Source of the DNA: Tribonema minus
Lineage: Eukaryota; Sar; Xanthophyceae; Tribonematales; Tribonemataceae
DNA: 64,000 bases
Assembly: GCA_017506865.1 (NCBI GenBank)
Contig: JAFCMP010000519.1
Location: 372,001 to 436,000, forward strand
Direction of reading: 5' to 3'
In this document: positions 61,199 to 64,000 of the stretch, piece after piece
Layout of the letters: each line of letters begins with the position of its first letter
How positions within the stretch are numbered: the first letter of the stretch is position 1
Notes under the pieces: generated by a model
The model's input: only the letters and a program-made list of their open reading frames with translations
Database searches by the model: none
Told to the model about the DNA's origin: nothing
Position numbers and translations under genes: made by a program

Positions 61199-62296
61199 CT
61201 ACTGTAACAGAAGGGCTTCCAGGAGGACTTTCTCTGCCTGAGAACCCCCACTACTGCCCCCATGAGTCGGCGCCGCCAGATACGCCACCACCTGCTGAGA
61301 TAACCCCATTTGCAGCGCAGTGGAAAGCGCAGCCCCTGATCCTAGCAACTGCAACCCCCTTAGCGCTGCCTCCGCAGTGCCAAAGTCACTCCGCTCGCGC
61401 GCTGCATACTCCTCAGAGTCAGCTATGGCGGTAATGAGGGCGCGGGCTTCATCGACAATCACACCAATTTGAAAGGAACCAAATGGCGCTGTGGCAAGGG
61501 CATATCAATTCGCGTCAAAGTGGCACGAATAGACTATAATTGTACTGCCATCCTGGTGCCCCCACATGCCTATGCCATCACTTTTTCTTCAAATCTTCAC
61601 CGCAACACTCACTGCGCTGTGCACCAACAAGACAGGTGCTGAGAGCCAGATGCGGACTTCAGGTAGAGATGTGAACTCCCCGGCACATAGGAATTCTAAT
61701 TTGGCAACTTTAATTGACGCTCCAAAAGCCTAGTGCACTGTGGAACACATGGCTCAACCCGCCTGCCCTAGTAGGTACTTGCCGTCATGCCAAGCTAAGC
61801 ATATGTATTTGAGGGTTTTTGTGTACCTCACAAAAGCAGTTAATTTGAAAACAATTGTGGTACTCGTGGTACAAGTATATGTACTTACCCCAAGCCATTT
61901 GGCACGCCGGCGCCGGACAGCTGCGTCTGCATGATCCAGGCGGCTTCAAGTTCGGCGAGCACACGCGAAGTCCGGCGCTCCAGCGCTGCTGCACCTGGTG
62001 GCAACTTCAACTGTAACTCAGTATGTCATCCGCACGCGCCGCCAGCCGGGCTGACAGAGCAGGAGAGTCACTCTGGAACAGCGCGGTGGCGATGCCCGCT
62101 GACGCTGGGAGAAGCCTCCATTCCTCGCTGGCCGCTTGGATCTCGCTGCTGCCATCCCACAGTGCCCTCAGACCGGTATGCTGAGCGTTGACGGCAGCAA
62201 CTTCAAGTGCCAGCACGTGTACAGCAGGGCCACCAACTTCAAATTGAAGTTGTTGAACCGCGGCGCCCTGATGGCACTGCCGCGACAGGCTGAGCA
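61199..62296 (-). pseudogene. SIL1/HspBP1-like armadillo-repeat gene, partial (tentative)
   Basis: An exon starts at 62296 after a strong acceptor (CTGCATGCAG). It encodes LSLSRQCHQGAAVQQLQFEV and then GGPAVHVLALEV, which resembles the armadillo helices of SIL1/HspBP1/Fes1 nucleotide-exchange factors for Hsp70. The following part (AALERRTSRVLAELEAAWIM ... GVPNGLG, donor GTAAGT at 61888) is in another frame, so a frameshift near 62005-62020 is likely. A last exon of about 255 bp encodes VDEARALITAIADSEEYAAR, ALRGLQLLGSGAALSTALQM and AEKVLLEALLLQ, ending with TAG at 61199. Splice phases between the last two parts do not agree in my reading. The 5' exons are not identified. The family call rests on pattern only. 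Confidence 0.35.
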
Positions 62297-62339
62297 CTGC
62301 ATGCAGGAGCGGAATCATGATGCAACTTGAAGGCAACTT

Positions 62340-62930
62340 GAATTGGCAGGAGGTGCGGTGCCATCAGTTTGTCAAAGACAGCTATGTAACTTTGATGTCA
62401 TCACGCCGCGTACACAGTCATCGACAAGCTGCTGGTATTGGTATCCGCATGTTTGCGATGCCATATGGGTCACCATGGTGTGGCAGTCACAGTGCATGGA
62501 GCATCATGATCATCATGATGATCATCATGATGTTGGATGATTCATAGTTTGAGCTCGTTTTCACTCTGTGGCACGCGCATCAGCACAGTGACTGTATAGC
62601 TGTACGTGTGACAATTGATCTAGACGTGTTGGCTGTTTTCTGGTACTACGTGCATGTACCGTAACTGACGTTGAACCAGCAAACAACGCCAGGGTTGCAT
62701 TCTCATGCGCCAGGCCGGGAAAGGTTCGCTGAAGCGCCATGGATGCCTCACATGTCAATGCAGATTACTATACTAATATTCAAAGTTTAATAGTAGTATG
62801 TAGGTAAATACTACTAGTATGATCATGATGATCAACGATCGCAAACTTGTGAAACACGAGAGCACCATAGTAGCAGAGTTTATACGGCAAATTTGGAAAA
62901 AAAAATCAATCCAAAAAAACCAGGAACTCG
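62340..62930. other. Short palindromic ATCATGATGATC repeats and AT-rich stretch
   Basis: Near 62503-62535 and 62820-62835 ATCATGATGATC-type words form short palindromes. The stretch 62760-62930 is notably AT-rich for this window. No supported gene; one weak minus-strand open stretch at 62700-62760 could be an upstream exon of the 61.2-62.3 kb gene. Confidence 0.4.
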
Positions 62931-64000
62931 TTGAACTGTGCGCCCAGGTGTTGTCGATGCAACGCATCTCGGTACCTGTACGACATTCGCCCCCAGACAC
63001 TACACTGCTGATGCTATTCAAGCAGTGTGGTGTCTAAAGCGTACAGGCCCGACAATGAACCTGCAAACACGCTACTGTGCACAGCCCAATTCAACAATGG
63101 GCTGAGCGCTGCCATGTGCAATAGACACAGCTGAAAGCGCCCCCATGAGCGAAGCTACTCAAGCTGCGCTGGTGAGACACATGGCGCATAAGAGAGCTGC
63201 TGCCGTCTGTGTCTCACAAATGTCAGCGCAATATGCGCTAAGCACAGCCTGATTGCTGGTGGGAGACCGTGCTGTGCTAGTGTAAGCACCGCCGCGCATC
63301 TCCGCTGCGTCCGGCGGCTGCGCACCATCGCCACGCCTCTCCTTGCTTGAGCGCCGCCTGTGCAGCGCCTTATGCCACGCCTGCCAGTCGCGGAGGCGCT
63401 GCTGCTCCTCGGGCGTGTGCGCCGCCCAGTACTCCCGCCTCTTCTGCTGCCGCCGCGAGAGCGGCCGCCCAAAGCTGCGGCCTGCGGCGCGCATGCTGCG
63501 CCGTGCAGCGCTAATGCCGGCGCGCGGTCGCGCAGGCGCCGCTGCCGCCGCAGTCGCCGAGCTCGCCGCACCAGCGCCGCCGCCCGTGTAGCATGCGTCG
63601 CTACTGCCGCTGCGTGCTGATGTAAGCGCTGTAGACCGCGCAGTGCGCGCAGCCGAAGTGAAACGGGTGTGCGCGCCTCCATCGCGCGCGCGCCTGAATG
63701 GAAGCGCCGCCGCTGCTGGCGCTGAACATGCGGCTGAATCGCCGCTGCTGTCGTGCGCGCCCCTGTTGCAAGCGCGCACAGATGGAAGTGCCGCTGCTGC
63801 TGGCGCTGAAAGCGCAGCTGACACGTCACCGCTGTCATGCACGCCCTTGCCGCAAGCGCTTGTAGCTGAACGCGCTGGCATGTCACCGCTATGCGCGCCC
63901 CTGCCGCAAGCGCGCGCAGATGAAGGTGCCGCTGCTTCTGCCGCTGAAAGCGCAGCTGCTGACATGCCGCCGTTGCCGTGCGCGTCCTTCCTGCAAGCGC
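62930..64000 (-). repeat. Right arm of a large inverted repeat (partner 1-1320)
   Basis: Reverse complement of the left end of the window, including the KRREYW-type gene and the CAQV...-encoding segment near 62945-63000. The two arms are separated by about 61.6 kb. There is extra sequence at about 63060-63130 not present in the left arm. Confidence 0.7.
63159..63965 (-). CDS. Ala/Ser-rich protein with basic KRREYW domain, right copy
   Basis: A single 268-codon frame. The N-terminal half is an imperfect repeat of ~24-25 residues (SAPAAAALPSVRACNRGAHD type). Residues ~150-215 are basic and probably helical (RPLSRRQQKRREYW, HTPEEQQRLRDWQ, KALHRRRSSKERR). The C-terminus is TSNQAVLSAYCADICETQTA. 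The left copy has the same parts but is frameshifted, so this one is the better reading. Family and function unrecognised; the repeat part has several open frames, so the true start is uncertain. It may be a truncated member, since the repeat continues to the window edge. Confidence 0.4.
   Translation of the reverse strand: MSAAALSAAEAAAPSSARACGRGAHSGDMPARSATSACGKGVHDSGDVSAALSAPAAAALPSVRACNRGAHDSSGDSAACSAPAAAALPFRRARDGGAHTRFTSAARTARSTALTSARSGSSDACYTGGGAGAASSATAAAAAPARPRAGISAARRSMRAAGRSFGRPLSRRQQKRREYWAAHTPEEQQRLRDWQAWHKALHRRRSSKERRGDGAQPPDAAEMRGGAYTSTARSPTSNQAVLSAYCADICETQTAAALLCAMCLTSAA

Overview
The window looks like nuclear DNA of a eukaryote, most likely a GC-rich green alga of the Chlamydomonadales type. 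This is inference. The support is small exons with GT-AG introns in consistent phase, a TGTAA polyadenylation-like signal downstream of two genes, short interstitial TTAGGG runs, abundant minisatellites and a non-LTR retrotransposon population. I recognise no bacterial operons, tRNA, rRNA or CRISPR.

Layout. (1) 1-6.3 kb: low-complexity Ala/Arg-rich sequence and two damaged minus-strand genes of unknown function. One of these is split by a 434-bp element with terminal inverted repeats. (2) 6.5-7.9 kb: a plus-strand two-exon gene with a possible BTB/POZ-like N-terminus, carrying an apparent frameshift and a 16-bp minisatellite in its intron. (3) 9.2-15.4 kb: a minus-strand gene that is a distant paralogue of the gene at 3.1-6.3 kb, with a duplicated 3' end and a ~3.1-kb composite satellite inside an intron. 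(4) 15.5-20.2 kb: minisatellites, one tiny retrotransposon fragment, a TTAGGG run, and otherwise nothing I can support. (5) 20.2-60.4 kb, minus strand: the main host feature, a very long gene or gene array built from eight consecutive CHRD (chordin-type) domain units. Each unit is split into three exons of about 133, 129 and 125 bp, with intron phases 2, 0 and 0. The last unit ends in a stop codon at 20185. (6) Inserted into that array are retrotransposon copies: a full-ORF copy (26441-35023, 2820-aa ORF), 5'-truncated copies (37290-40325, 43840-49114, 20850-21410) and a second copy of the terminal-inverted-repeat element. The copy at 43840-49114 sits inside a CHRD exon and has a 12-bp target-site duplication. 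(7) 61.2-62.3 kb: coding remnants resembling the SIL1/HspBP1 armadillo family (tentative). (8) 62.9-64.0 kb: an inverted copy of the sequence at 1-1.3 kb.

The retrotransposon encodes, in one ORF, Cys/His clusters, an OTU-like cysteine protease, a reverse transcriptase and a C-terminal restriction-like endonuclease. Four copies have clear target-site duplications of 10-13 bp. In element orientation these start with GTAC in three cases and GTGC in one, which suggests a short sequence preference at the cleavage site. The CHRD exons appear to remain in frame except for the retrotransposon-split exon and a possible compensated frameshift in unit 3.
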